In this document: piece by piece, positions 5,816-12,502 of the stretch
Numbering within the stretch: position 1 is the first letter of the stretch
Layout of the letters: each line of letters starts with the position of its first letter
Assembly: GCA_910580005.1 (NCBI GenBank)
Contig: CAJTXH010000087.1
Location: 1 to 12,555, forward strand
Origin: an uncultured Lachnospiraceae bacterium
Lineage (GTDB): Bacteria > Bacillota > Clostridia > Lachnospirales > Lachnospiraceae
DNA: 12,555 bases
Reading direction: 5' to 3'
Notes under the pieces: model-generated
What the model saw: only the letters and a program-made list of their open reading frames with translations
The model's database searches: none
Told to the model about the DNA's origin: nothing
Program-made: the position numbers and the translations under genes

Positions 5816-6694
5816 CTACTCGATGTTCTGTATCTGCTCACGTATCTTTTCAATTCCAGTCTTTAAATCAATAGCCATTCCAGACAAGCTTGCATCATTT
5901 GCTTTGGAAAGAATTGTATTGGCTTCCCTGTTCATTTCCTGTGCAATAAAATCAAGTTTGCGCCCTGCAGGTTCACCTTTTGACAAGGTATTTTCCATAT
6001 TGGCAATATGGCTTCTTAAACGTACTGTTTCCTCATCAACGCATATTTTATCCGCAAAAACAATAATCTCTGTGGCAAGTATCCCTTCATCAATTTTTGT
6101 ACCACCGGTTAATTCAGCAACTTTATCCATAAGTTTCTGCCTGTATTCTGCCACTATCCCCGGCGAACGCTCCTCTATCTGCCCTGCCAGTTCCTTAATT
6201 CCTTCAAGCTTGGCTTTTATATCATTATACAGGTCTGCCCCTTCCCTTTCACGTGTTTCAGCAAAACGCTGGCACGCCTTATGTACAGCCTCCTGCAATA
6301 TATTAAATTCATCACCGGCATCTTTGCTTGTGTCCTCAAGTGTAACTACTTCTGGAAACCTCACAAGCATTGATGCAGTCAGGCATTCTTCTATTCCAAA
6401 TTCCTCTGATGCCTGCCTTGCGGCTTCCATATAACCTTTTGCAACAGAATGGTTATACCTTACAGAAGAAGAACTAGCGGAATAATCATCATAATTAACA
6501 AATATATCTATTTTTCCACGCACTGCGTATTGTTTAACAATATTCCTGATATCATTTTCAAATGCACTGAACTTCTTAGGCTGTTTCACACTTAAATCAC
6601 AGTACCTGTGGTTTACTGACTTTATTTCAACACTGATTCTATAATCACAGCCTTCCATTTCATAACGGCCAAATCCTGTCATACTTTTAACCAT
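5816..6694 (-). CDS. yicC: YicC/YloC family endoribonuclease
   Basis: A 292-residue YicC family protein; members (E. coli YicC, B. subtilis YloC) have been shown to have endoribonuclease activity. The start MVKSMTGFGRYE is the family hallmark, followed by ISVEIKSVNHRYCDLSVKQP (N-terminal YicC domain). The C-terminal DUF1732 region has GTKIDEGILATEIIVFADKICVDEE, RLRSHI and GRKLDFIAQEMNREANTILSKAND. Although the frame is open upstream to a GTG at 6748, the ATG at 6692-6694 has GGAGGAAG at 6697-6704 and matches the family N-terminus, so it is chosen. It is the first gene of the yicC-remA-gmk-rpoZ-lepB-amidase cluster, with a strong promoter about 110 bases upstream and a structured leader. Confidence 0.93.
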   Translation of the reverse strand: MVKSMTGFGRYEMEGCDYRISVEIKSVNHRYCDLSVKQPKKFSAFENDIRNIVKQYAVRGKIDIFVNYDDYSASSSSVRYNHSVAKGYMEAARQASEEFGIEECLTASMLVRFPEVVTLEDTSKDAGDEFNILQEAVHKACQRFAETREREGADLYNDIKAKLEGIKELAGQIEERSPGIVAEYRQKLMDKVAELTGGTKIDEGILATEIIVFADKICVDEETVRLRSHIANMENTLSKGEPAGRKLDFIAQEMNREANTILSKANDASLSGMAIDLKTGIEKIREQIQNIE

Positions 6695-6702
6695 AACTTC
6701 CT

Positions 6703-6747
6703 CCAGCATACATTTTGCCAGACAGTGGACAAACCACCCTGCTGGCA
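6703..6747 (-). promoter_or_regulatory. Competing hairpins in the yicC leader next to the ribosome binding site
   Basis: Minus-strand leader RNA can form hairpin A: TGCCAG (plus 6716-6721) with CTGGCA (6742-6747), with inner GTGG (6725-6728)/CCAC (6734-6737). Or it can form hairpin B: CCAGCA (6703-6708) with TGCTGG (6740-6745), which takes in the first bases of the Shine-Dalgarno. The two share 6742-6745 and exclude each other. Function is inferred only. Confidence 0.3.
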
Positions 6748-6758
6748 CTTATTAATTC

Positions 6759-6779
6759 TCCGCCGACCATATAGGCGGA
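6759..6779 (-). promoter_or_regulatory. GC-rich stem-loop in the yicC leader
   Basis: TCCGCC (6759-6764) and GGCGGA (6774-6779) form a 6-bp stem with a 9-nt loop in otherwise AT-rich sequence, between the promoter and the yicC start. It lacks a following T-run on either strand. Confidence 0.35.
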
Positions 6780-6808
6780 AGCCCGTTTTAATTTGATATA
6801 ACTGGTTA

Positions 6809-6837
6809 ATTATAAAGTAAAGCCTTCAATTAGTCAA
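6809..6837 (-). promoter_or_regulatory. Strong candidate sigma-A promoter of the yicC-remA-gmk-rpoZ operon
   Basis: On the minus strand TTGACT (6832-6837) and a perfect TATAAT (6809-6814) are 17 bases apart. The -35 box overlaps the stop codon of the transporter gene (6830-6832), so the operon promoter is built into the end of the upstream gene. The transcript would start near 6802. Confidence 0.7.
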
Positions 6838-8257
6838 GCTGGTCTTCTTTATTTTTTTTACTGTTCTTCTTGTCATTTTTCTTATCTGCTTTCTTTATAT
6901 TAAAAGCTGCCTTTTTTAATTTCTTGTCAGTCTTTTTCTTTTTACTGTTCAGCTCACCGCTTGTATATTTTACATATTGCAGTCCATTTTCTGACACTTC
7001 TATGCTTTTAAGGTCCATATATTCCCATGTATTGTCTGAAAGTTCTTTTTTACGCAGTTTCATGGAAATGAAATCCTTAATTATACGGTAAATCACAGCA
7101 AACAAAGGACATCCCACAAGCATTCCGGCTATTCCCCAGAAACCACCAAAAAGCAGTATTGAAAAAAGTACCCAGAATGCAGACAGGCCTGTTGACTCCC
7201 CAAGTATCGCTGGTCCTATAATATTACCATCAAGTTGCTGTATTACTATAATCAATATAAGGAAATAAACTGCCTGTTTTGGGTCAACCAGCAATATTAA
7301 TAATGTACTAGGCACTGCACCAATATATGGCCCGAACACTGGTATAACATTTGTCACGCCAACTATTACACTTACAAACATTGTATACGGGAGCTGAAGT
7401 ATGTTCATAGCAACAAAACATATTAAACCTATTATTGCAGAATCAACAATTTTACCTGAGATAAAACCACTGAACATATTGTTAGAAACCCTTACATAAT
7501 ATATAACCATATCTGCATTGTTCTTTTTTAAAAGCCCATACACTATCTTTTTAGACTGTGCTGCAAACATCCTTTTGCTTCCCAAAAGATAGATTGCCAC
7601 AATAAGACCAATAAAAAGGTTGTAAAGTACACTAAGGAATGCAGCCACCCCACTTGCAAACTGTTTAGCATATGTATTCAAATTAGGAAGCAGCTCTGTA
7701 TGCAGCCAGGGAATTACTTCTGAAGTCATCTTTTCATCAAGGAATTTAGTAACCTGTAAAACTGCCTCCTGCATTTTATCTGCAATAAAACTGTTATTTT
7801 TTATCTTCTCCACAAGTTCCTTATAATAAGCATCTACTTGTTCTGGCAGGTTATTCACAAGTGCAACCATAGTTGTAATAATCTGTGGGATAATCATTAT
7901 AAATAATATTACAATTATAAGAATTCCTGTAACCAGTGCAAGCGTAATTGTAATGCCATTAAGCAGACCCTTCTTCTTCTCTGGGAACTCTTTGCCTTTC
8001 CTTTCATATAATGCCATAATCCAGCGCTGGTACATCTTCATAAGCGGGTTAAGTATATAGGCTATTACAGCACCATAAATTACAGGCTTAAGTATACTTG
8101 CAACATAAAAAATATATCCAAATATATTATCCAGGTTAACCATAATCAGATAAAGCACCAGGGCAGTTACCACCACAAGAAACAGTCCAAGCCATCTTCC
8201 AAAGGCTTTCTTGAAAATCCCTGCCCCCTGCGTATTGTTCTCTTTCATGCCTGACAT
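6830..8257 (-). CDS. AI-2E family transporter (PF01594, former UPF0118)
   Basis: Polytopic inner-membrane protein of the family named after E. coli TqsA, the reported autoinducer-2 exporter; other members act in Na+/H+ exchange, so the substrate here is unknown. It has paired membrane segments at ~22-40, 46-70, 102-133 and 203-226 and several between ~270 and 395. The signature loops TNVIPVFGPYIGAVPS (302-317) and DGNIIGPAILGESTGL (343-358) are clear. The length of 475 residues exceeds the usual ~350-400 because of a C-terminal cytoplasmic extension (~395-475) ending in a Lys-rich low-complexity tail (from ~434). The ATG has AAAAGGAG at 8263-8270. It is transcribed alone from a candidate promoter at 8315-8343, with the yicC operon promoter beginning at its stop codon. 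Confidence 0.9.
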   Translation of the reverse strand: MSGMKENNTQGAGIFKKAFGRWLGLFLVVVTALVLYLIMVNLDNIFGYIFYVASILKPVIYGAVIAYILNPLMKMYQRWIMALYERKGKEFPEKKKGLLNGITITLALVTGILIIVILFIMIIPQIITTMVALVNNLPEQVDAYYKELVEKIKNNSFIADKMQEAVLQVTKFLDEKMTSEVIPWLHTELLPNLNTYAKQFASGVAAFLSVLYNLFIGLIVAIYLLGSKRMFAAQSKKIVYGLLKKNNADMVIYYVRVSNNMFSGFISGKIVDSAIIGLICFVAMNILQLPYTMFVSVIVGVTNVIPVFGPYIGAVPSTLLILLVDPKQAVYFLILIIVIQQLDGNIIGPAILGESTGLSAFWVLFSILLFGGFWGIAGMLVGCPLFAVIYRIIKDFISMKLRKKELSDNTWEYMDLKSIEVSENGLQYVKYTSGELNSKKKKTDKKLKKAAFNIKKADKKNDKKNSKKNKEDQLD

Positions 8258-8314
8258 ATATTCTCCTTTTCTACAGACATGGCGTTCTGCCTGTATTTAT
8301 TTTTATCTATTACT

Positions 8315-8343
8315 ACTATACTTTTTTTTTCTGTATTTTGCAA
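8315..8343 (-). promoter_or_regulatory. Candidate sigma-A promoter of the AI-2E family transporter gene
   Basis: On the minus strand TTGCAA (8338-8343) and TATAGT (8315-8320) are 17 bases apart, with an A-tract in the spacer. The predicted leader is about 50 nt. Confidence 0.45.
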
Positions 8344-8371
8344 CATAAAATTACTTTTTACACATGTATGT

Positions 8372-8417
8372 TGTTACTATTAAGCCTTATGGCTTAATAG
8401 TAACATAGCAATGCTTT
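8372..8417. repeat. Hairpin repeat element, copy 1
   Basis: A perfect 15-bp inverted repeat, TGTTACTATTAAGCC (8372-8386) and its complement (8391-8405), with a TTAT loop, followed by TAGCAATGCTTT (8406-8417). The outer arm GTTACTA/TAGTAAC and the TAGCAxTGCTTT tail recur at 12503-12555, so this is a dispersed element and not just a local terminator. There is no T-run on either side. Confidence 0.6.
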
Positions 8418-8448
8418 AAATAAACAAGAAGTTTAGGAAGGGTTGAAA

Positions 8449-8613
8449 ATGATACGATTATTAAAAACGGAGACATCAAAATATAAAAGATTTAACATTA
8501 TATGGTTTAGTATTGTAACCTATGCCAGGCTTTCAGAAGGAGTTGTATTAAGAGGGAAAGCCCGGAAATACGGGCTTTCCCGTCATATAAGAACTTCTAA
8601 AAAGATAATCTAA
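8449..8613 (+). pseudogene. Small ORF, possible N-terminal remnant of an ABC-2 type permease
   Basis: A 54-codon frame on the strand opposite its neighbours, with AGGAAGGG about 7 bases upstream of the ATG. It begins MIRLLKTETSKYKRFNIIWF, the kind of start seen in ABC-2 type (lantibiotic/bacitracin export) permeases: a short LLKxE..KYKR head leading into the first membrane helix. After ~26 residues the sequence turns basic and hydrophilic and runs through a perfect stem-loop (8554-8581), unlike a permease. It is probably a leftover fused to non-coding sequence, though a genuine small protein cannot be excluded. The rest of 8258-8627 holds the transporter promoter, the repeat element and this stem-loop. 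Confidence 0.3.
8554..8581 (-). terminator. Perfect 11-bp GC-rich stem-loop downstream of glnN, possible terminator
   Basis: GGGAAAGCCCG (8554-8564) pairs perfectly with CGGGCTTTCCC (8571-8581) around a 6-nt loop, 47 bases after the glnN stop codon. It is the most stable hairpin in the window and well placed to end the glnN transcript, but on the minus strand only CTCTTAATA follows, so the U-tract is poor. Confidence 0.45.
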
Positions 8614-8627
8614 ATTCACTAATAATT

Positions 8628-10736
8628 TTATACTTCAAATAATAAATCACCATATGTTGGTACTGGCCAGAATTCCTGGTCTACTATCATTTCAAGTTCA
8701 TCAACAGGTGCGCGCAGTTCTGACATTGCAGTAAATACAACATCTTTAAAGAATGTTGCTTTCTCCTTGCCTTCTTCTTTGTATGCCGCTTCTTCTGTCA
8801 CTTTTTTAAGTTCTGCAAGTGCTTTCTGTGCCTTTGCAAGAAGAGAAGAACATTTTGCAAGCAGTTCTGTCTGTACAGATATATCAGCATCTGCACATGC
8901 TGCCTTAACACTGTTTACTGAATCTGCAAGGCTTGTAACATAACTTATTATAGCTGGTATATACTGTTTCCCTGCCATATCAATCATTGTTTTAGCCTCT
9001 ATATTTATGGTTTTTGAATAAGATTCATAATTTATTTCAGCACGTGATTCAAGTTCAACCTTATTAAGGATATTCTGTCTTTCAAAAAGCTGTACAGTCT
9101 TCTCTGATGTAAGATATGGTATTGCTTCAACCATTGTCTTAATATTTGGAAGCCCTCTCTTTTCTGCTTCTGCAACCCATTCATCTGAATAACCATCACC
9201 ATTAAATATAACTTTCTGGTGCTCAGTAACATTTCTTTTAATAATGTCTTTAACAGCTTTTTCAAAATCACCAGCTTTTTCCAGCTCATCTGCAAATTCA
9301 CTTAAAGCATCAGCAACTATTGCATTTAATATAAAGTTAGGGCCCGCAATAGACATTGAAGAGCCTAAACTCCTAAATTCAAATTTATTACCTGTAAATG
9401 CAAATGGTGATGTACGGTTTCTGTCTGTTGCATCTTTTTTAATTACAGGAAGCACATGTACACCTGTATCCAGCTTTTCGCCCTGTATAGAAGAAGATAC
9501 ATCACCTTTTACAATCTGCTCAATAATATCCTCTAACTGCTCTCCAAGGAAAATTGATATAATTGCAGGAGGTGCTTCATTCGCCCCAAGCCTGTGGTCA
9601 TTGCCAGGATTAGAAGCAGAAAGGCGCAGAAGTTCAGCATTTTCATCTACTGCTTTTATAACTGCTGTAAGGAAAAGCAGGAACAAGTTATTTTCATGAG
9701 GTTTTTTGCCTGGTTCAAGAAGGTTAATGCCTGTGTCTGTTATAATAGACCAGTTATTATGCTTGCCTGAGCCATTTACGCCTGCAAATGGTTTTTCATG
9801 CAGCAGACATTCCAGATTGTGCCTTTTGGCAACCTTTTTCATAACTTCCATAACAAGCTGGTTATGGTCTGTGGAAATATTTGCTGTAGCAAATATAGGA
9901 GCCATTTCATGCTGTGCTGGTGCAACTTCATTATGCTGTGTTTTAGAAAGGACACCCAGCTTCCACAATTCAATATTTAAATCTTTCATAAAAGAAGCTA
10001 TACGTTCTTTTATTGAACCAAAATAATGATCGTCTAATTCCTGGCCTTTTGGTGCAGGTGCGCCAAAAAGTGTGCGGCCTGTAAATATCAAATCTTTACG
10101 CTGTAAGTATTTATCCCTGTCTACAAGAAAATATTCCTGCTCAGGACCTACAGAACATGAAACTTTTTTAACATCATCATAACCAAAAAGCCTTAACACA
10201 CGTACAGCCTGTTTGCTTATTGCTTCCATTGAACGCAGCAGAGGTGTTTTTTTATCAAGTGCTTCACCTGTATAAGAGCAGAACGCTGTAGGAATACAAA
10301 GTGTAACCCCCGCAGCATCTTCACGCAGGAATGCTGGTGATGTACAGTCCCATGCTGTATAACCTCTTGCTTCAAATGTAGCACGCAGTCCGCCAGAAGG
10401 GAATGAAGAAGCATCAGGTTCACCTTTTATAAGTTCTTTTCCTGAAAATTCAAATACAGGGCGGCTGTCTGTTGCAGGGCTTAAAAATGAGTCATGCTTT
10501 TCAGCAGTAACACCTGTCATTGGCTGGAACCAGTGTGTATAGTGTGTTGCCCCATGCTCAAGAGCCCATTCCTTCATTGCATGTGCAACAACATTAGCTA
10601 TATCAATATCAAGGTCTGCACCGCTTTCAAGTGTTTTCTTCCATGATTTATATACGTCCTTAGGAAGTTTCTCCCTCATCACATCATCATTAAAGACATC
10701 TTTCCCAAAAACCTGTTCTATAACATTTTCTCCCAT
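8628..10736 (-). CDS. glnN: Glutamine synthetase type III (GSIII)
   Basis: ATP-dependent synthesis of glutamine from glutamate and ammonium, the large (~75-80 kDa subunit) dodecameric type III enzyme of Bacteroides, Clostridia and cyanobacteria. From the chosen ATG it is 702 residues, normal for GSIII. Motifs are the N-terminal VFNDDVMREKLPK, the GSIII signature GLRATFEARGYTAWD (116-130), GPEQEYF (197-203, metal-binding glutamates), EVAPAQHE (270-277), HEKPFAGVNGSGKHNNWS (313-330), NDHRLGANEAPP (~379-390), and RNRTSPFAFTGNKFEFR (~440-455), then the helical C-terminal domain. An in-frame GTG at 10767-10769 would add 11 residues but lacks a ribosome binding site; the ATG at 10734-10736 has AAAGGA 11 bases upstream and fits the family N-terminus. 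Expression is probably controlled by the leader attenuator described separately. Confidence 0.95.
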   Translation of the reverse strand: MGENVIEQVFGKDVFNDDVMREKLPKDVYKSWKKTLESGADLDIDIANVVAHAMKEWALEHGATHYTHWFQPMTGVTAEKHDSFLSPATDSRPVFEFSGKELIKGEPDASSFPSGGLRATFEARGYTAWDCTSPAFLREDAAGVTLCIPTAFCSYTGEALDKKTPLLRSMEAISKQAVRVLRLFGYDDVKKVSCSVGPEQEYFLVDRDKYLQRKDLIFTGRTLFGAPAPKGQELDDHYFGSIKERIASFMKDLNIELWKLGVLSKTQHNEVAPAQHEMAPIFATANISTDHNQLVMEVMKKVAKRHNLECLLHEKPFAGVNGSGKHNNWSIITDTGINLLEPGKKPHENNLFLLFLTAVIKAVDENAELLRLSASNPGNDHRLGANEAPPAIISIFLGEQLEDIIEQIVKGDVSSSIQGEKLDTGVHVLPVIKKDATDRNRTSPFAFTGNKFEFRSLGSSMSIAGPNFILNAIVADALSEFADELEKAGDFEKAVKDIIKRNVTEHQKVIFNGDGYSDEWVAEAEKRGLPNIKTMVEAIPYLTSEKTVQLFERQNILNKVELESRAEINYESYSKTINIEAKTMIDMAGKQYIPAIISYVTSLADSVNSVKAACADADISVQTELLAKCSSLLAKAQKALAELKKVTEEAAYKEEGKEKATFFKDVVFTAMSELRAPVDELEMIVDQEFWPVPTYGDLLFEV

Positions 10737-10810
10737 GTTATGTACCATCCTTTCATAATCAATTAACACTGGTTTATAAATTATAAAATATAATAAGTTA
10801 TATATGCATT

Positions 10811-10847
10811 AAAGAAAAAAAGCGTACTCAAAAAAAATTGAGAACGC
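10811..10847 (-). terminator. Intrinsic terminator inside the glnN leader (attenuator)
   Basis: Minus-strand GCGTTCTCAA (plus 10838-10847) pairs with TTGAGTACGC (10822-10831), 9 of 10 positions, around a T6 loop, and is followed by TTTTTTTCTTT (10811-10821). It lies downstream of the glnN promoter and about 75 bases before the start codon, so it should stop transcription before the gene unless it is antiterminated. Confidence 0.8.
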
Positions 10848-10856
10848 CCTTGTCCT
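10841..10856 (-). promoter_or_regulatory. Hexaloop hairpin overlapping the glnN leader terminator, ANTAR-type antiterminator candidate
   Basis: Minus-strand AGGAC (plus 10852-10856) pairs with GTTCT (10841-10845, one G-U pair) around the hexaloop AAGGGC (10846-10851). A at loop position 1 and G at position 4 are the hallmarks of ANTAR-protein RNA targets. The 3' arm is part of the terminator's 5' arm, so the structures exclude each other. The upstream partner hairpin (P1) of the usual pair was looked for and not convincingly found. Confidence 0.5.
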
Positions 10857-10879
10857 GTACATATTAACCAACTGCATAG

Positions 10880-10908
10880 AATATATCACAATTAAAAGTA
10901 TTTGGCAA
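10880..10908 (-). promoter_or_regulatory. Candidate extended -10 sigma-A promoter of glnN
   Basis: On the minus strand TTGCCA (10903-10908) and TATATT (10880-10885) are 17 bases apart, with a TG one base before the -10 box. Transcription would start near 10873, upstream of the leader terminator. The rest of 10909-11098 is AT-rich and shows no intact gene; a short open stretch (IIQEQDIIPAFDTKEIPVAI) in the minus strand is cut off from its ATG by a stop codon. Confidence 0.65.
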
Positions 10909-11098
10909 CCCTTTTTTTATTTTTATATAAATTTATTAATAACCTGACAGTTATGCCTTTATTGCAACAGGTATTTCCTTTGTATCAAATGCCGGAATAA
11001 TATCCTGTTCTTGAATAATTTAAAATTCCATAAATCCACCTAATAAATTTTACTTATATTATTTCTTTACTTAAAAATTTAAAGCCTTTTATGTATTT

Positions 11099-12403
11099 TT
11101 AAATGCTTTTAAATGCCTCATCTAAATCTTCAATAATATCATCTATATTTTCAGTACCTATGGAAAGCCTTATTGTATTTGGCTTAATTCCCTGTTCTTC
11201 TTTTTCCTTGCTGTTAAGCTCTGCATGTGTTGTTGACGCAGGATGTATTACAAGCGATTTGACATCTGCTACATTGGCAAGCAGTGAGAAAAGTTCAAGG
11301 TTATCAATAAAATCTTTGGCTTTCTGTTCATCACCTTTTATCTCAAATGTAAATATTGAACCCCCGCCATTTGGAAAATATTTTTTATAAAGCCTTTGCT
11401 GTTCTTTATCTTCTGATACGTAAGGATGGTGTATTGCTTCAACTAAAGGCTGGCTTTTAAGGTAGTCAATTACTTTAATTGCATTGGCAACGTGTCTTTC
11501 TACCCTTAATGATAATGTTTCAAGCCCTTGTAAAAAAATCCATGCATGGAATGGCGAAAGTGTTGCACCCATATCACGCAGCAGTATAGCCCTTATCCTT
11601 GTAACAAATGCAGCAGCGCCGGCAGCATCTGCGAAGCTTATTCCATGATAGCTCGGGTCTGGCTCTGTAAACTGCGGAAATTTGCCAGATGCTTTCCAGT
11701 CAAACCTGCCTGCATCTACAATAACACCACCTATTGTTGTGCCATGTCCGCCTATAAACTTAGTTGCTGAATGTATTACTATATCAGCTCCATATTCTAT
11801 AGGGCGTATAAGGTATGGCGTGCCAAATGTGTTATCTATAACAAGTGGTATATTGTGGGCATGTGCAATTTCTGCGATTGCTTCAATATCTGTAACCTCT
11901 GAATTAGGATTACCAAGTGTTTCAATATAAAGTGCTTTGGTATTATCCTGTATCGCTGCTTTAAATGATTCTGGGTCTAATGGGTCAGCAAATGTTGTGC
12001 TTATATTATAACTGGCAAGTGTATGTGCCAGAAGATTATATGTACCGCCATAAATATTCTTTGCTGCTACAATATGCCCGCCAGCAAGTGCAAGGTTCTG
12101 TATTGTATATGTAACTGCTGCTGCTCCTGAAGCTGTTGCTAATGCAGCAATTCCGCCTTCTAATGCAGCAATCCTTTTCTCAAAAACATCCTGTGTAGGG
12201 TTAGTAAGCCTTCCATAAATATTGCCTGCATCTTTAAGCGCAAACCTGTCTTCTGCATGTGCAGAATCATGGAATACATAAGATGATGTCTGGTAAATCG
12301 GGACAGCCCTTGCATCTGTAACAGGGTCCGGGGTTTCCTGGCCTGCATGAAGCTGGATTGTTTCAAATTTAAAATTTCTGTCTTTATATTGTTTCTTTGC
12401 CAT
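11099..12403 (-). CDS. metY: O-acetylhomoserine aminocarboxypropyltransferase (sulfhydrylase)
   Basis: PLP-dependent Cys/Met-metabolism enzyme that makes homocysteine from O-acetylhomoserine and sulfide, the direct sulfhydrylation route to methionine. At 434 residues it has the length of MetY, longer than MetB or MetC (~380-400). Motifs are FETIQLHAGQETPDPVTDAR (13-32), PIYQTSSYVF, YGRLTNPTQDVFEKRIAALEGG (63-84), ASGAAA, and ETLGNPNSEVTDI. PLP lysine K215 lies in HSATKFIGGHGTTIGG, and the MetY-typical FPQFTEPDPSYHG and LSIGTENIDDIIEDL are present. AAAGGAGG at 12411-12418 precedes the ATG with a 7-base gap. It is monocistronic with its own TTGACA promoter. No SAM riboswitch or T-box core is seen in the short leader, so regulation is not evident. 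No clear terminator follows. Confidence 0.95.
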   Translation of the reverse strand: MAKKQYKDRNFKFETIQLHAGQETPDPVTDARAVPIYQTSSYVFHDSAHAEDRFALKDAGNIYGRLTNPTQDVFEKRIAALEGGIAALATASGAAAVTYTIQNLALAGGHIVAAKNIYGGTYNLLAHTLASYNISTTFADPLDPESFKAAIQDNTKALYIETLGNPNSEVTDIEAIAEIAHAHNIPLVIDNTFGTPYLIRPIEYGADIVIHSATKFIGGHGTTIGGVIVDAGRFDWKASGKFPQFTEPDPSYHGISFADAAGAAAFVTRIRAILLRDMGATLSPFHAWIFLQGLETLSLRVERHVANAIKVIDYLKSQPLVEAIHHPYVSEDKEQQRLYKKYFPNGGGSIFTFEIKGDEQKAKDFIDNLELFSLLANVADVKSLVIHPASTTHAELNSKEKEEQGIKPNTIRLSIGTENIDDIIEDLDEAFKSI

Positions 12404-12437
12404 AGTATGTCCTCCTTTATCATTATTAATAACATAT

Positions 12438-12466
12438 ATATTAACCCTGATTACCTACCATGTCAA
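12438..12466 (-). promoter_or_regulatory. Candidate sigma-A promoter of metY
   Basis: On the minus strand a perfect TTGACA (12461-12466) and TAATAT (12438-12443) are 17 bases apart, leaving a leader of only about 28 nt, too short for a riboswitch. Confidence 0.55.
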
Positions 12467-12502
12467 TATGTAAATAGGATTAAAAACTATAGAAAAGCGT
12501 AA

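Noticed and set aside
5823..6434. 203-codon plus-strand open frame opposite yicC
   Set aside because: Ser-rich antisense shadow of a conserved gene, with no start signal.
5816..6748. Longer yicC reading frame starting with GTG at 6748 (18 extra residues)
   Set aside because: No ribosome binding site there, while ATG 6694 has GGAGGAAG at proper spacing and the family-typical MVKSMTGFGR start.
10737..10769. 11-residue N-terminal extension of glnN from a GTG
   Set aside because: No Shine-Dalgarno upstream of the GTG; GSIII proteins align from the downstream ATG region.
10966..11008. AACAGG/CCTGTT inverted repeat between metY and glnN as a metY terminator
   Set aside because: The arms are only 6 bp with an internal mismatched region, a long loop and no T-run on the minus strand.
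10955..11035. Minus-strand AGGTGG + ATG followed by an open stretch (EQDIIPAFDTKEIPVAIKA)
   Set aside because: The ATG frame stops after three codons; the remaining piece is too short to assign and may be a remnant or chance.
12404..12460. SAM riboswitch or T-box upstream of metY
   Set aside because: The leader predicted from the TTGACA promoter is under 30 nt and no conserved core of either element is present.
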